Shown: positions 12,001-23,855, counted from the stretch's first letter. The stretch: DNA of 64,000 nt from Gymnogyps californianus (GCF_018139145.2 NC_059472.1:101754877-101818876); one strand, 5' to 3'. Made by a program: numbers and translations. The notes: generated from the sequence alone by a model not told the origin.

Positions 12001-15000
12001 AATGGAGAGGAACATGCAGTGCTGTGTCCCTTTCGATGACACAGTCCCTTTCAGCCTCACAGTGATTATTATAGTCTGAGTCCCAGTGCTAACATCTGGA
12101 TTTTTTTCTCCTCCCATGCAGCTGCAGAGGTGAAACTCCCCTCACGCCTCATCTAGCTCCTGCACTCTCCTTGAAAAATGCCTGACCTTGAACACTGTAA
12201 TCTGGCACAGCTGAGCTTTCTCCAGAATGCTACTGCAAACACCACGCTCTGAAGCTGCTTTGACCACAGCTATCTATCCTTTACACTGTTCACGAGCTCC
12301 CTTCCTCTGTAATATCCAACATGGACTGCTTATTTTCGCTTTCAGATGGTCCTGACTTTACAATCATCCTGCCAATCATGTCAGCCACTGCTCAAACATC
12401 CACTCTTTAGCTGGCTTAAACTTAACTCTTAACATAGTAATTAAAGCAAAAAGCTCCAGCTGCTTTTAACTGGAGTCTAGTTCCTGGCCTCTGGGTTGAT
12501 CCTATTATTCTCCACTTGAAAGTGTTGATGGAAAATGTACCCAGGAGTGTTTTCTGCTCCCTGCTTTGTTCATCTGAAGCTCCAGCAGGTAAAATTACTT
12601 CAGCCACAGTGCTTGTCCCTTGCAGGGAGTCCAGCTGCTTGCAAAGGACATTTCTCTCCCCTCAACCCAAGCCTAACACACACAGAGACTGTGAGTTAAA
12701 CCGTGTGCCAGTCAGTCTCATACCAATTGAAACCATTCCTCAACAGTGCCGCAGACTCATCTTTTCTAAGAGCTTGCTGTTTTAAAGTTCTCTGTATGCA
12801 TTTATCTATAGCCAGTCTGTTCGGTGTTTAAATGCATGCCACCCAGACTCATCAGCAACTTACTGCAGAGAGAAGCAGCTCATGGTTAATGCAATAGTAT
12901 CACCCGCTGTCACACCTTTAACATGCAAAAAGGTAAAATCTTTGGACCTAGACTTACGGTGCTAAACACCAGATCTCAGACTCAGTAAGTGAAAGGCATA
13001 GCTACTTTTCCTTGCATTCCCTTCACCATTCGCACTGAAGTTCGCCTGCCTCAGAGCATGGTAGGGAACAAGACCTTCATCTTGTCCTGCCTTTGCGTTG
13101 CAGCTGGCACGTCTCCATTCAGGATCCCCAAGAGTTACAAGAACTGCAAGAGCAACATGGTTGGTGGGAAAGACGTCAACAGTTTTAAAAATAAACATAG
13201 TGGATACAATATGAGTAGTGAATAGAGCACATTTTATCAGCTACTTGGTCATTAGCTGCTCCACCACAAGCATAGGAAATATATATCCACTCTGTTATTA
13301 TAGGAAATCCACTCTCAAAGTGATCTCTTTCCTGCTATAGCAAATATACGTGATAAAATGTCCAAGAATAATCACAAAGAGAGGAAAAGATTTTGAGATA
13401 GATACAATGAAAAAAAAAAAGAAAGGAAGTAAACCTCATGCAGAATTATTTGTTAGGAAAAAATATGCATTAACAATACAATGTATCAACCCACAGAATA
13501 ATCTCTGGAGGGTATAGATGGAAATATCATCATTCAAGGTATTTGCATATAGACAGGACAAACCACACCAGAACGTATAGTACAGCAAGAATAAATCTGC
13601 CTTGGCACAGGAATGGATCACGTGCTCTTATTATAGGTAGACCAGTGATGCAGCATCAAAATTCGGACTAAAAAACTGATCTCTGTTTTCTGATTCAACA
13701 CTCAGTCTGGACTTAACAGGCCTTCCCCTTTCTAATTTCTGTGATTTTCACTTCTTTTAAATATGTTGGTAGCAAGAGTATTTGAAATACTGTGAAACAA
13801 AGATGGTGGAAGGTAGATCTAAAAAAAGGAAAAAATAGGAATGACTCCACAACGTTGCAGGTTCAAATGACAACCTGCACTTAATACCATCTCCAGGAAC
13901 TGCAGTCACTGCATATTTCACTGACTCACTTCAGCATCCACAGGCGCTATGCCACTTTTCTGCTGGCATTCACTTCAACTTTCTGCAAGACCTAGTTCCT
14001 GTCAGGAATTCTCACCAAGGTCTCCCATGCCACACGTGGGTCCAGCAACACTTTGCGTGTTCAGTTAGTACACCTGGCTGTGCAGCAGAGGGTTAACCTC
14101 ATACCCCTGTCCTGTCCCAGATGCTTTGTGCTTCACCAGGAGCACAAAGGAGCCAGCTCAGCTGGAGAACATCTTGCCTTGTACGTGCATGACTCCCAGC
14201 GACACAAAATCTTTCTTTTAGCCTCTGGTGCAAGAGACATAACCAGAAGGAAGGAACAGTAGCCAGAGGGAGTCCACAACTTGGTAACACAAACCCCTCT
14301 CCAGGACATCAGCCTCCTGGGAGTCATAGGTAATGAGGCATAAATGAGAGCTCAGAGGTTACTGCAAGGAGGTCAGGGACCAACATGGTTCCCAGTTGGC
14401 CCTGGGATTAGAGAGGCATAAAAGCAGTTTAAAGCTAACTCTTCTTCCTCACAGTGACATACAGCTGAGCACAGCTCCAGACAGTTTGGAAAGTCAGCCT
14501 TATGCTTTCAGCTTGGATATATTCATTCAGATTTCAGGTTTTAGTAGACAACTTGGATTTATTTTTATATATGATTTTGTTTAAAAAAAGACTTGATTAT
14601 GAAAAAGTAATTATACCCAGCAAACTGTATAAAATCAATTAAAGCAAAGCAAGCTGAAAATTATTCTGAATATTTTTCCCTTGAAGTGGTTAGCAGAGAT
14701 ACTTGGCGTGCTCATGGTGGGCAGGACTATGAAGAAGAGAGCATTACCTTGCAAACAGGGAAGGAATATTTGATACTTCTACTTATGAAAATCAGCAAAT
14801 TCACTATACAGTCCTGACTGATCACTATGTTTTCCAAATTACATCAAAAAATTCATACAAATGTCAGAGCAAAATTAAAAGCTAGAATTAAATTGAGCAA
14901 GATTAATCTAAACACTGGGCAAAGGGATGTGTTCCCTTTTGGTATTGTAAATAAGCAGCTGTAAAGGTTCACCTTTTCTTTGCCAACGAGCTTTCAAACC

Positions 15001-17501
15001 TCAATATTTTAGGATGGAAATCACTTGTGAAAGATACAGGTAGAGAAATATTTGGGTAGGTGCCATCCATTTCGCAGATCCTTGATTTCTGTGTAATACA
15101 GGAAAGAAACACTGCAGGAACAATCCTTGATGTCAGATGATACAATCTTCTGACACAGGTGTGTGGGGAAAGCCAGGGTTTGGCTCTGAGACCATACATA
15201 GAGTCAGTGCTGGGATGATGTGCTATGTGATGATGTAGCTGTTACTCATCATTACCTCTCACCTGCCACTTAAAATACATTTTGTTAAGCAATTCCTGGA
15301 TTGGACATTTTATTCCTTAGCACATGAGGACCTGCAAATTAACTCCTACTTACCCACAGCTGGATCCTCACGTCCCAGCCGCAGGGGCACCTTCAGCTGG
15401 TAGGTTTGCAGGAGTGAATGCCACGTAAACATGGGCAGACTGCTCCCAGGCCAGCTCAGCTCTGCAGAGAGCACAGCAGCTTTGGCGTGGCATGGTACCA
15501 GAATAGATAAATACTGCTCGATGTCGGCTGTGTCCATGCGGAGCCAGGGCTGGTGTCTCTGCATTGCATCCCCAAAGCAGAGGGAACAGCGAAGAGATGC
15601 TCTGGGTGTGCATCTGGATGTAAATCCAGCTGGGCATGTGAGATCCAAGCTGATGCCACCAGGAGCACTGTCTGCATACCCCAGCATGCAGTATTTCCAT
15701 ACAACCTGTTCGCCTTGCTGCCATGCCCAGCCGGGGCAAGCTCTGTGCATTTGCTTTGTGCCAAATCAAACGAGATCCCCCCAGAAGCTGGGACTTGCTG
15801 CAGACACATCCAAGGGGCTCAGTGGGAGCCAGCCCTGGTCTTTCATGACCAGAGCCAAGGACCTGGACCCAACATGCATGGCTGCAGTCACCCTGTCTCT
15901 GCACAGAGACAGTGAAGCATCCCTACACTAAATCCCTAATGAAGCCCAGTGGCACCAAAATGATCAATGCTTCACTCCTGCCAGGTAATCTCAGATCCCC
16001 ACTGCCCCAGCAGAGAGCCCTCTCTCTTCTGTAGACATGCACATGGCCACTAGCCATTAGAATTGATGTAAATATTGGATTAGAAGCCACAGTTTGCAAG
16101 TGACAAATATTGATCTTACCTGCAGCAATACAAAATCACTGATTGATGAGTAGCACAAAACACACCAGTGCCTGCAGACATGGCATTTTTGACTGTTAGA
16201 GCCATGTCCTCCATGATGGAGTACCAAAGATATTTTTTTAGCTAATACAGGGAAATAATTCAATATCAAATAATAAAAAACCTCATGTTCCAAACTTTTA
16301 CAGAACAACTATTCAAAGCCCAGTTGGTGGAGTTTCTTCTTTTTTCTGCTGCCCTAGTTTGTTTTTGCAAGTGGTTTTGCCATATAAACAGAAATCATCC
16401 TGAAAATTGGACTAGAAGTCTTCTAATCCCAAATCCTTTCAAGGATAAATGGGCTATTTCATGTTAGTTTAAATTAATTATTGTATATACATTATGTGAA
16501 CCAAATTGCTTCAGAAAAGGAAGGAGAGGAAGTCTGCACTAGATTATGCCAGATTAATTTCAGTGTAACTCCTTCAATTTCAATAAGAATAATTTACACC
16601 ACTATTACTAGGAGCAAAATGTGCCACAATGTCTGGCAGCTAATGGAAACTCAGTAGCTCTGGCAGACGCAGTGCCCAGATTTCAGCTTTCTTTGTACAA
16701 TCCTGTAGTTTTTTCCCAGTGATTAAAGCAAGTACAGAGAGAATCCATCAATTTTCACCTCACTCTGGTTACTCTTAGGGATTTTTACTTACTTTGAATG
16801 AAGTCCCTCCAAAGCCTCTTAAAGAAATACCAGGATTATAAGAGGTAATTTATTTTCAAGATTTTTTCTTTCTTAAAATTAGACATTGAGCTAGTTTGCA
16901 GTCCGGTCACTCAGAAGAAAGTTAACACTATCTATGTACATTAGTCTCTTCTTAAAAAGAGGTGACCTGGTTTTGCTGCTTATTTTCTCAATGAAAATCA
17001 TTATTTATGTTAACAAAAGCTGATGGACTGTTCTGGAAAGGAAGGTGCATTATCCAATACAAGATGAACATATAAACATGGTTAGTTTAATGCCACTGAA
17101 AATGTAACAGTAAGAGAAACACACAAAAGGAATGACAGAAAAAAATGGAATTCAGTAAAATGTTGATCAAGCCTTCCATCAGCAGTTTACTAACTGATTT
17201 AGACTGTAAACCAATGTACTAGGCAAGCAATAAGAAATGATCCTTGAAGGAATAGGAGCAGGTCAGAAAGAAGTTAAGAACCTCCAAGCAAGAAGCCCGA
17301 GGAAATCTTCTACATGGTCAGGAGGCCTTGTCAGGCAAAAGCATTTTGGGGAAAAAAATCTCACAGCACACCTTACGAGATGTGACTTGGTTTGCTAAAT
17401 AAGAATGTGATTTGGCTGAAGAGATCAAAACGGCTTTTCCTTCCATCTTCCCCTGAGAAGAAATTATGTTAAATAGCATTAAGGAAAAAAGAAACCAATA
17501 C

Positions 17502-17548
17502 ACAACAAAAAACCCAAACAACAAAAAACCCACCAAAACAAAACAAAA
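17502..17548. repeat. A/C-rich low-complexity tract
   Basis: Only A and C for about 45 bases, including ACAAAAAACCCA twice and an AAAAC triplet at the right end. Confidence 0.75.
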
Positions 17549-18180
17549 CTGCACAAGTCATGACAATCAATAGGAAGAACAGGTTATAAAGGGAGTAGAA
17601 ACCTTTAAAACCAGGCAGAGAAATCATTGTGCTGGGAGTCACAGAGACTATTCATGTTTTCCTCAGTCACAGCTGACATTTTGTTATTGTTGATCCCAGC
17701 ACACTGAAAGTGTTCAGCTTTGGGACTTCAAAATATTAGAAAATATGACTGGCAGAGAACTGGGAGAGAGGAAAACCCGGGTCTGGGGAACTTAAAAACA
17801 AAAAAAACCACCTAGAATTGTTGTATTCATTAGATGTATTTACTTGGCTGATTTACAGGAAGATGCAGGGAAGAGGGAGGGCAGTTACACCAAGCCTGGG
17901 ACTGACCACAATTAATGAGTTGTGACCAAGACAGACACGAGCAGTTTCACAGCAAACAGATTTGCATTGTTCATTAGAAGTTAGAAAACGCTGCTGCTTA
18001 AAAAAATACCAGCTGTATCCAAGAAACTGTCAGCTGCTGTTATCAATATTGCCTCTCAAGTCTTGACCCATTGCCCAGAAGTCCACTGGGTGACCTTGAT
18101 CTCAATGGCTTGTGGTGGTAAAGCAATATCTATAAATAATGCATTAAGTGTCCTTCCATGTTGGCAGACTCACATTTGTC

Positions 18181-18230
18181 AGGCATTTCCATACTATTCC
18201 ACGCCAGGCATTTCCATACTATTCCACGCC
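18181..18230. repeat. Perfect tandem duplication of a 25-bp unit
   Basis: The 25 bases starting AGGCATTTCC and ending TTCCACGCC at 18181-18205 repeat exactly at 18206-18230. No third copy or partial unit follows. The unit is not a simple microsatellite, so this looks like a recent slippage or repair event, or an assembly artefact. Confidence 0.95.
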
Positions 18231-18472
18231 ACTTCTTATGGTGTTCTCTTAATGTGCTATGCATTTTTCTTCAACAGCTTTAATATGGATTTATCCCTTC
18301 CTTGAATATATATTTTAATAGTGACTTGTCTCTTCATCAAATGTGGTCTGAAAAACAACAGTTGGTGAGTACAGTGGGGGGAAAAAAACAGTTTAGGGAT
18401 ATCAGATAAAATGTTGGCAACTTTACTATTTTTTTTAATGGTGTTTATTGTGAGGGTGCAACTTGTATGCTT

Positions 18473-18602
18473 ATGGCATTTTTCATGTAATCTGATGTTT
18501 CAAAGAAGTGCTTTACAAAGCAGTTAGTTACATTCATAGGAATACAGAATATTATTACAGGCAATTAGGCATAAGCAGGGATGTGATTTACGTGCTAAAC
18601 TC
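18473..18602 (-). mobile_element. MIR-like (CORE-SINE) ancient SINE fragment
   Basis: Read on the plus strand, the order CATTTTTCATGTAATCTGATG, CAAAGAAGTGCTTTACAAAG, then ATTACAGGCAATTAGGCA and GTGATTTACGTGC follows the reverse complement of a MIR-type SINE. In such SINEs a CTCAAAGTGCTTTACAAAG block is followed by a TTTTACAGATGAGG...GAGGCACAGAG block and GTGACTTGCCC. Divergence is high, as expected for an amniote-age insertion. The call rests on a recalled consensus pattern, not an alignment. Confidence 0.5.
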
Positions 18603-18654
18603 AATAATCATCTCTTTATCATCAGGTCATCAAAAATAGGCATAGGAGGTGCTA

Positions 18655-18880
18655 CCAGTGGGCAACCTCTGCTTCAGTGCAGGATCACCAGCCCCCTAAC
18701 CCAGCTTTCTCATCCACTCAAATCTCCCAGCAATGGACACTCCACACTCCTCCTTGGCACTCTACCACTTTACTTAACCATGTCCACTGTTAAAGAGTTT
18801 TCCCAAGATCTGGCATAAATCAAACTCCTCAAACTTATTGAAGCCTGCTTGTTGCAATTGATTTTCTTTAACCATCCTTT
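18655..18880 (-). mobile_element. Ancient CR1-related LINE fragment
   Basis: On the plus strand the blocks GCAATGGACACTCCACACTC, CCTTGGCACTCTACCACTT, CTTAACCATGTCCACTGTT and AAAGAGTTTTCCCAAG run in the same order as the reverse complement of old amniote CR1 ORF2 ends (typically GATGGGGATTCCACCAC, CCTTGG, CACTGCTTAACCA, CTGTTAGAAAGTTTTTCC). It is far more diverged than the CR1 at 23255-24898. No boundary or target duplication is visible. Confidence 0.55.
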
Positions 18881-19049
18881 CCTAATTGCTGCCTTTCTCC
18901 TTCCTCCTTCACATTGTCTGCAAGACTTTCCTGTTAGAATCAAATTTGGTAGATCTCCCTACTAATTCCTTTGTTCCCCATCCATACAAAAAAGTTTATC
19001 CCAACATAGTCTGATAAAATTTTGGACAATCCCTACTGTCCAGCTGCAG

Positions 19050-19260
19050 TCCATCCCTGACAGGTAATTAAAAAACTCTGTTGACAGTCGGATGTTGGAT
19101 AATTTTTCGAGGTTAAATTCGCATCTGTCTGATTCTTCTTGTGTGATTGAAATTCCCTTGTTTTATTATAGATTTAAGGTAGACAACTACCCATGAAAAT
19201 ATCCATGTTCTTTCCTCTTTTTTCCATTACCTTGAGACTATCAAGAGGACTATTTTTCCT
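19050..19260 (-). mobile_element. Possible second ancient CR1-related fragment
   Basis: CATCCCTGACAGGT, AAAAAACTC and, further on, CCATTACCTTGAGACTATCA resemble in order parts of the reverse complement of old CR1 ends (CATCCCTGACAGGTG, TTAAAAACCTC, ACAACCTTTTA..ACTTGAAGACTATCA). The middle does not match well. It may be the same copy as 18655-18880 after rearrangement, or chance. Confidence 0.3.
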
Positions 19261-22200
19261 CACATCTTAGACTATTTTGGTGTAGGCATCCTTTTATTCA
19301 CACCTCATTTCCTTGTTTTCTGCCAGTCAGTCCTTCCTAAACAGACTCTGCCCTTGTGTTTTAATGCTCTATTTTGTTTGTCTTTACTTAACTGTGATTG
19401 TGTACTGGGACTTTGGGGTCCTCCTGTTTTTTCTCAAACTGCCTATGGCTTCCTGTGAGCCTGTGATGCCACTTCCACCTCTGAGCCCCACTTCCAGGCC
19501 CTCCAACTTGCAAGATTAGCAGGTGTTGGGCCAAAGCTGTCCCCCTCCTACTCTGGGTGGTGAACCCCATCCCCATGCTTAACAACACCTCTGGCAGCCC
19601 CAGGCAGAGACCAGGACAAAGTAGTGTCCTTCAGCAGCACGGACTTGCAGAGATGTCCCTTCACTTCACAAGCTGCATCAGCCTGGATACTTAATACAGG
19701 TATATATAAATTCAGAGAAGCATCTTATTTTCTGTAGTTGCCTTTTATCCCAATCCTGAAGAAAGCAAGAGAGTAAAACTGAGCCATGCTTGGCATATAC
19801 TCAGAGCGACATCCTTCGTGGGGCTGAGGGACACAGAGAAAGAGGAACACAGGCCATCTTGAAGAAAATCATCTCCAGCAAGCTCTCAAAGCTAAGCATC
19901 CTGATTCTAGGGGAATTCGGCTTTTCGCTTTCAAATTAATATCATACATCTGAGAGAGCACACTTGGAGCAGAGGTGTCCTCAAAACCCTACAGTGGGGC
20001 TGTGCCTCAAAGAGGCTTGCTCCGACAAGCAGCCCTGGGAGACAAGCAGTGCTATGGTGTCCCTTCGGTTCCTGCAGCTGAGAGATGCCCCAGAGGAGCT
20101 CTCAGAATCAGCAGGAACAGGAGAATCACATCAGGCACTTGCTGAGTCTTCATCTTCCTGCTCTTAATAGTGTTCTCTTACAGCTGTGTTTCCAAACTTG
20201 TAATCAGGAGCTTACTCCTTTGATGCACTTGATACACTTTTCTTTTTTAAACACTGTATTTCAGGGTTTGAGGAAGATTTCAAGTAATGCTGTGAGCACA
20301 AGACATATTTCTTTCCCAGAAACCCCCCCAAAAACCTTAATAATGCACTGTTACAGAAAAATCCCTTTGGCGCCTAGAAAAAAAGACAAATTTGGAGTAC
20401 CTTATCACCTGGGATGTGTTTCCCACCAACCTGCTGAAGTTTTTTGAAGGGTAAAAGCATCAAGGGCCAAGACATGGAAAGAGTCATTCCAGTGAGACAC
20501 TAACCAGTGCCTTCTGGCAAAGGACAACTGACAGAGACACAGTCCAGGACTATAGGAATCCCCATGTTGTCACAATCCATAAACAAGAAATTTTGGGAAA
20601 GTTTCCAGGATTCCTTGCCACTTTCATGTCACCCACACAAATTGCCAGGAGAGACTTCGTTGCTTTTTCCAGTGCCTATCAACACACAACATGTGTCCCA
20701 GCTTCTTTGCCATGTGAAATTGTGAGAGTAATCACTCTGTCTTATACCTCATGGACTGTTTTGTGTAAGTAAGTGTGACATGAACCACTGTCTCAGCTGG
20801 TAAAATGACATGTGGATTAAGTAAAGGGCAGTAGATAACCCATAAACTTCTACAAACACTCAGGACAATACTGGCTAACCAAGAGCTACTTCTGGATGGG
20901 GAAGAAGATGGCCCCAATATTAAGTGATCTGTACTTTTTTCAGATTTGTGTGCATTTTAGCAAGTGTTCAGCCATCCTCTATAAGGATGATATTTTGATA
21001 AGAGCAAACCTGTTAATTGACTTTTCTAGGCTCTGCTTCCTACAAGAGAACAAAGGTCTTCATTGTATGATACAAGTGCATCTGTTGGTAGTAACCAGGA
21101 CATCAGGTAGACATTGAGTCATAAAGTCATGATAAAACATGACGCAATTATCAGCATAGTTCTTAAGCTAATTACTACCCTGGATAGAGCCATTTTACGT
21201 TGCATCATGAACAACAATTCTGACCTGCTCTTGCACCATATCAGAGACAGGAATTTTTCCCAACCTTAAATAAGTATTTATTCAACTAACATGCTTTAAA
21301 CAAACACTTGTACAACTTGATCACACCAAAGAATCACACACATTCGATCTCACTGTCAGAGAATCTGAAAATACATCAGATATAGAAATTTTAGTCAAAG
21401 AGAAATTTTAAGTCATAACCAATGTTACAGTATTTTTAAACCATAAGTTAACACAGATATTGAAACAACTCACAAACTATGCTAAGTATGTGGAACTGAT
21501 CTTAAAAAATTAAAATCAATGTTTCGAGAAACTCGACCTTCTTCACCTCAGCTAAAATGTAATGACATAGAAATGCAAGCACAATTTTAGCTATAATACC
21601 ACTGCTGTTTCACTACTAGTTATGCTTGCAGTAAAGACGGAGCCCATGGACTGAGAGTGGTATGTAAAGTATATTTTATTTTCTAAAACATAATGAACAA
21701 GAGTGAATACAGTTCTTTAGTTCTGACCTCTAAACAAGCACCGACAGCAGTGAATATCATGCACCTAGTCTTCTGAGGCCACAAACTATGTTTAGCTGAA
21801 CAGTCTAATAGAGGACTTGGAGATTAGTGGTGTGTGCAAGAACTCCTCACACACATGTGCTCATATAACAAAGTCATATTTTTGTGCGTACGAAAAAGGG
21901 CTTTATGCTTCTCTATGCCTGTACCCAGCCAAATAAAAGTGCACTGTCACTACTGCAGCTACCAAATTAAAAGACAAGAGTAGTCTGGGCTTTTTTCCCA
22001 AAGAATTAGTCCCAGCCAAATATAAACCCACTGGCTTTGGGCCCTAAAGGGGCACTGGGGAAACACAAGTGCCTGATGCAGCTGCTCGGTGCTGCTGCCG
22101 AGCAGGCAGGTCAGTACAGGCAGGGGCACCAAGGGCAGCGAGGGAGCCTGGCCCCTGAGCGCAGCATCCTCGGCCTCACCCAGACAAGGAACCCCTCCAA

Positions 22201-22642
22201 GCCTGAGAGTCCCGAAGGATCTTTGTTCTCAAAGAGGCCATGCTGCACTACAAAGCCTCCACAATTTCTTGTTTCTACCTATATGGGTACTGTATGTCGA
22301 GAGCGGTACTCCCCAGGCTGTTGCTCTTTTCTTGTTTCTCATGCTTCACACAAGCAGGAGTAGCAGGTCTTGGATAGCTTGCTCATAAGTTACGGCTAGG
22401 AAATAACCCTCATTCACTGGCCCAGCACTATACCTCCCCTTCTTAGCTTCAAATAGCCTTCATAACGCATAGGTAACAACTATGGTCACTGAAAGGCTCT
22501 GTTTTCAAATTTCAGGTGCAGCTTTTTCAAAAACTTGGTAGCTTTCATCCAAACTCAGTAGACTTACAGGCACACATGAGTAGAGGGCTACCTGCAACCT
22601 TGAGAGCTGAAGTTATTTTTCACAGTCCCTGTCCCAAGTTAT
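19261..22642. other. Gene-free DNA left of the LTR
   Basis: No coding or RNA gene is recognised. A GC-richer piece at 22040-22200 holds a perfect 8-bp hairpin (CTGCTCGG at 22082-22089 with CCGAGCAG at 22098-22105). It is too short to call a functional RNA. Confidence 0.65.
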
Positions 22643-22647
22643 ATTTC
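22643..22647. repeat. Left target-site duplication of the solo LTR (ATTTC)
   Basis: The five bases ATTTC lie directly before the LTR's TG end and recur directly after its CA end. This fixes both boundaries of the LTR and shows that the left and right flanks were once contiguous. Confidence 0.88.
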
Positions 22648-22919
22648 TGTCCTGGTTTCGGCTAGGACAGAGTTAATTTTCTTCCTAGTAGCTGGTATAG
22701 TGCTGTGTTTTGGGTTTAGTAGGAAAAGAATGTTGATAACACACTGATGTTTTCAGTTGTTGCTAAGTAGTGTTTATACTAAGTCAAGGATTTTTCAGCT
22801 TCTCGTGCCCAGCCAGCAAGAAGGCTGGAGGGGCACAAGAAGCTGGGAGGGGACACCATCAGGACAGCTGACCCAAACTGGCCAAAGAGCTATTCCATAC
22901 CGTCTGACATCATGCCCAG

Positions 22920-22927
22920 TATATAAA
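22920..22927 (+). promoter_or_regulatory. TATA box of the LTR promoter
   Basis: TATATAAA lies about 273 bp into the LTR, as expected for the U3 promoter. Transcription would be expected to start roughly 25-30 bases downstream, near 22950, which would mark the U3/R border. Whether this copy is still transcribed cannot be told from sequence. Confidence 0.6.
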
Positions 22928-23058
22928 CTGGGAGGAGTTAACTGGGAGGGGGGATCGCGGCTCGGGAACTAACTGGGCATCGGTCAACGAGTGGTGAGCA
23001 ATTGCATTGTGCACCACTTGTTTTGTATAGTTTAATTCTTTTAGTATTGCTATTGTCA

Positions 23059-23083
23059 TATTATTATTATTATCATTATCATT
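23059..23083. repeat. ATT/ATC simple repeat inside the LTR
   Basis: A short run of ATT and ATC triplets between the TATA box and the poly(A) signal. It belongs to the LTR itself and is expected to vary in length among copies. Confidence 0.7.
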
Positions 23084-23105
23084 GTTTTTCATTCCTTTCT
23101 GTCCT

Positions 23106-23111
23106 ATTAAA
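23106..23111 (+). terminator. Poly(A) signal of the LTR (ATTAAA)
   Basis: ATTAAA within CCTATTAAACTGTC lies about 185 bases after the TATA box. A T-rich tract follows at about 23134-23149, as expected for a cleavage and polyadenylation region. In an LTR this would mark the end of R. It could also end a readthrough transcript from upstream. Confidence 0.55.
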
Positions 23112-23235
23112 CTGTCTTTATCTCAACTCACGAGTTTTTTTTTTTTCCTGATTCTCTCCCCCATCCCAGGGGTGGGGGGGCAGTGAGCGAGCGGCTGCGT
23201 GGTGCTTGGCTGCTGGCTGGGGTTAAACCACGACA

Positions 23236-23240
23236 ATTTC
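23236..23240. repeat. Right target-site duplication of the solo LTR (ATTTC)
   Basis: This is an exact copy of the left duplication, directly after the terminal CGACA of the LTR. The two copies have no mismatch, so the insertion is not extremely old, although five bases give little dating power. Confidence 0.88.
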
Positions 23241-23302
23241 TTATTTATATTGTCTTAGAGAGGCCAACAGACTCAGTTGGCCTGAAGTCTGAAGACTTTC
23301 TT

Positions 23303-23854
23303 GCCTCAGTCTTCACCGGCAAGTGCTCCAGCCACACCGCCTGAGTCGCAGAAGGCAAAGGCAGGGACTGGGAGAATGAAGAACTGCCCACTGCAGGAGA
23401 AGATCAGGTTCGAGACCATCTAAGGAACCTGAAGGTGCACAAGTCCATGGGACTTGATGAGATGCATCCGTGGGTCCTGAGAGAACTGGCAGATCAAGTG
23501 GCTAAGCCACTCTCTATCATATTTGAAAAGTTGTGGCAGTCCAGTGAAGTTCCCAGGGACTGGAAAAGGGGAAACATAACCCCCATTTTTAAAAAGGGAA
23601 AAAAAGAAGACCCGGGTAACTACAGGCCAGTCAGTCTCACCTCTGTGCCCGGCAAGATCATGGAGCGGATCCTCCTGGAAACAATGCTAGGGCACATGGA
23701 AAATAAGGAGGTGATTGGTGACAGCCAACATGGCTTCACTAAGGACAAATCGTGCATGACAAATTTGGTGGCCTTCTACGATGGGGTTACAGCATTGGTG
23801 GATAAGGGAAGAGCAATGGACGTCATCTACCTGGACTTGTGCAAAGCATTTGAC
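23303..23854 (+). pseudogene. CR1 ORF2 remnant: N-terminal part of reverse transcriptase
   Basis: Translating in the frame that begins with GCC at 23303 gives the linker before the RT domain, then an in-frame TGA at 23342-23344. The frame is open from there to 23854. Recognisable CR1 RT features are [12 protein letters not shown], the block [13 protein letters not shown] (fingers), [11 protein letters not shown], and motif A as YLDLCKAFD, whose first Asp is a catalytic metal ligand. The frame breaks just after KAFD, where about two bases seem to be missing compared with intact CR1 (normally followed by TVPHD). The open part from the GTG at 23435 is 143 codons long only because it runs into a stop after the frameshift. 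It is not a functional gene. Confidence 0.9.
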
Positions 23855-23855
23855 T

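Larger units (their letters stand above)
7863..18180. other. Gene-free DNA with one GC-richer patch
   Basis: Simple repeats are listed separately. The patch at 15346-15931 has long open frames on both strands (178, 166, 134, 120 and 117 codons). They lack recognisable motifs and are explained largely by local base composition. A CA-rich stretch lies at 9340-9440. The rest is ordinary AT-rich sequence. Confidence 0.65.
22648..23235 (+). mobile_element. Solo LTR of an avian ERVL-type endogenous retrovirus
   Basis: A 588-bp element starts TGTCCTGGTTTCGG and ends GGTTAAACCACGACA, so it has the TG...CA ends of an LTR and a short imperfect terminal inverted repeat (TGTCCTGGTTT against TGTCGTGGTTT). 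It is bracketed by the same five bases, ATTTC, at 22643-22647 and 23236-23240. A perfect 5-bp duplication is what ERVL-class integrases leave. Inside are a TATA box (22920-22927) and an ATTAAA signal (23106-23111) in the right order for a plus-strand LTR. No gag, pol, primer-binding site or polypurine tract adjoins it, so it is most likely a solo LTR left by recombination between the two LTRs of a provirus. I recognise the sequence type as a common Neoaves ERVL LTR, but the exact subfamily name is uncertain. Confidence 0.92.

Noticed and set aside
13856..13879. Perfect 8-bp hairpin containing a GGTTCAAAT word like a tRNA B box
   Set aside because: No cloverleaf, A box or terminator-type T run in the right place. 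The same kind of hairpin at 22082-22105 shows that such stems occur by chance.
19629..19650. REST/RE1-like site TTCAGCAGCACGGAC
   Set aside because: The left half matches well, but the right half (CTTGCAG in place of the usual CAGCGCC) departs at several key bases.
22910..23092. 60-codon minus-strand frame inside the LTR
   Set aside because: It is produced by the ATT/ATC repeat of the LTR and runs against LTR transcription; not a gene.
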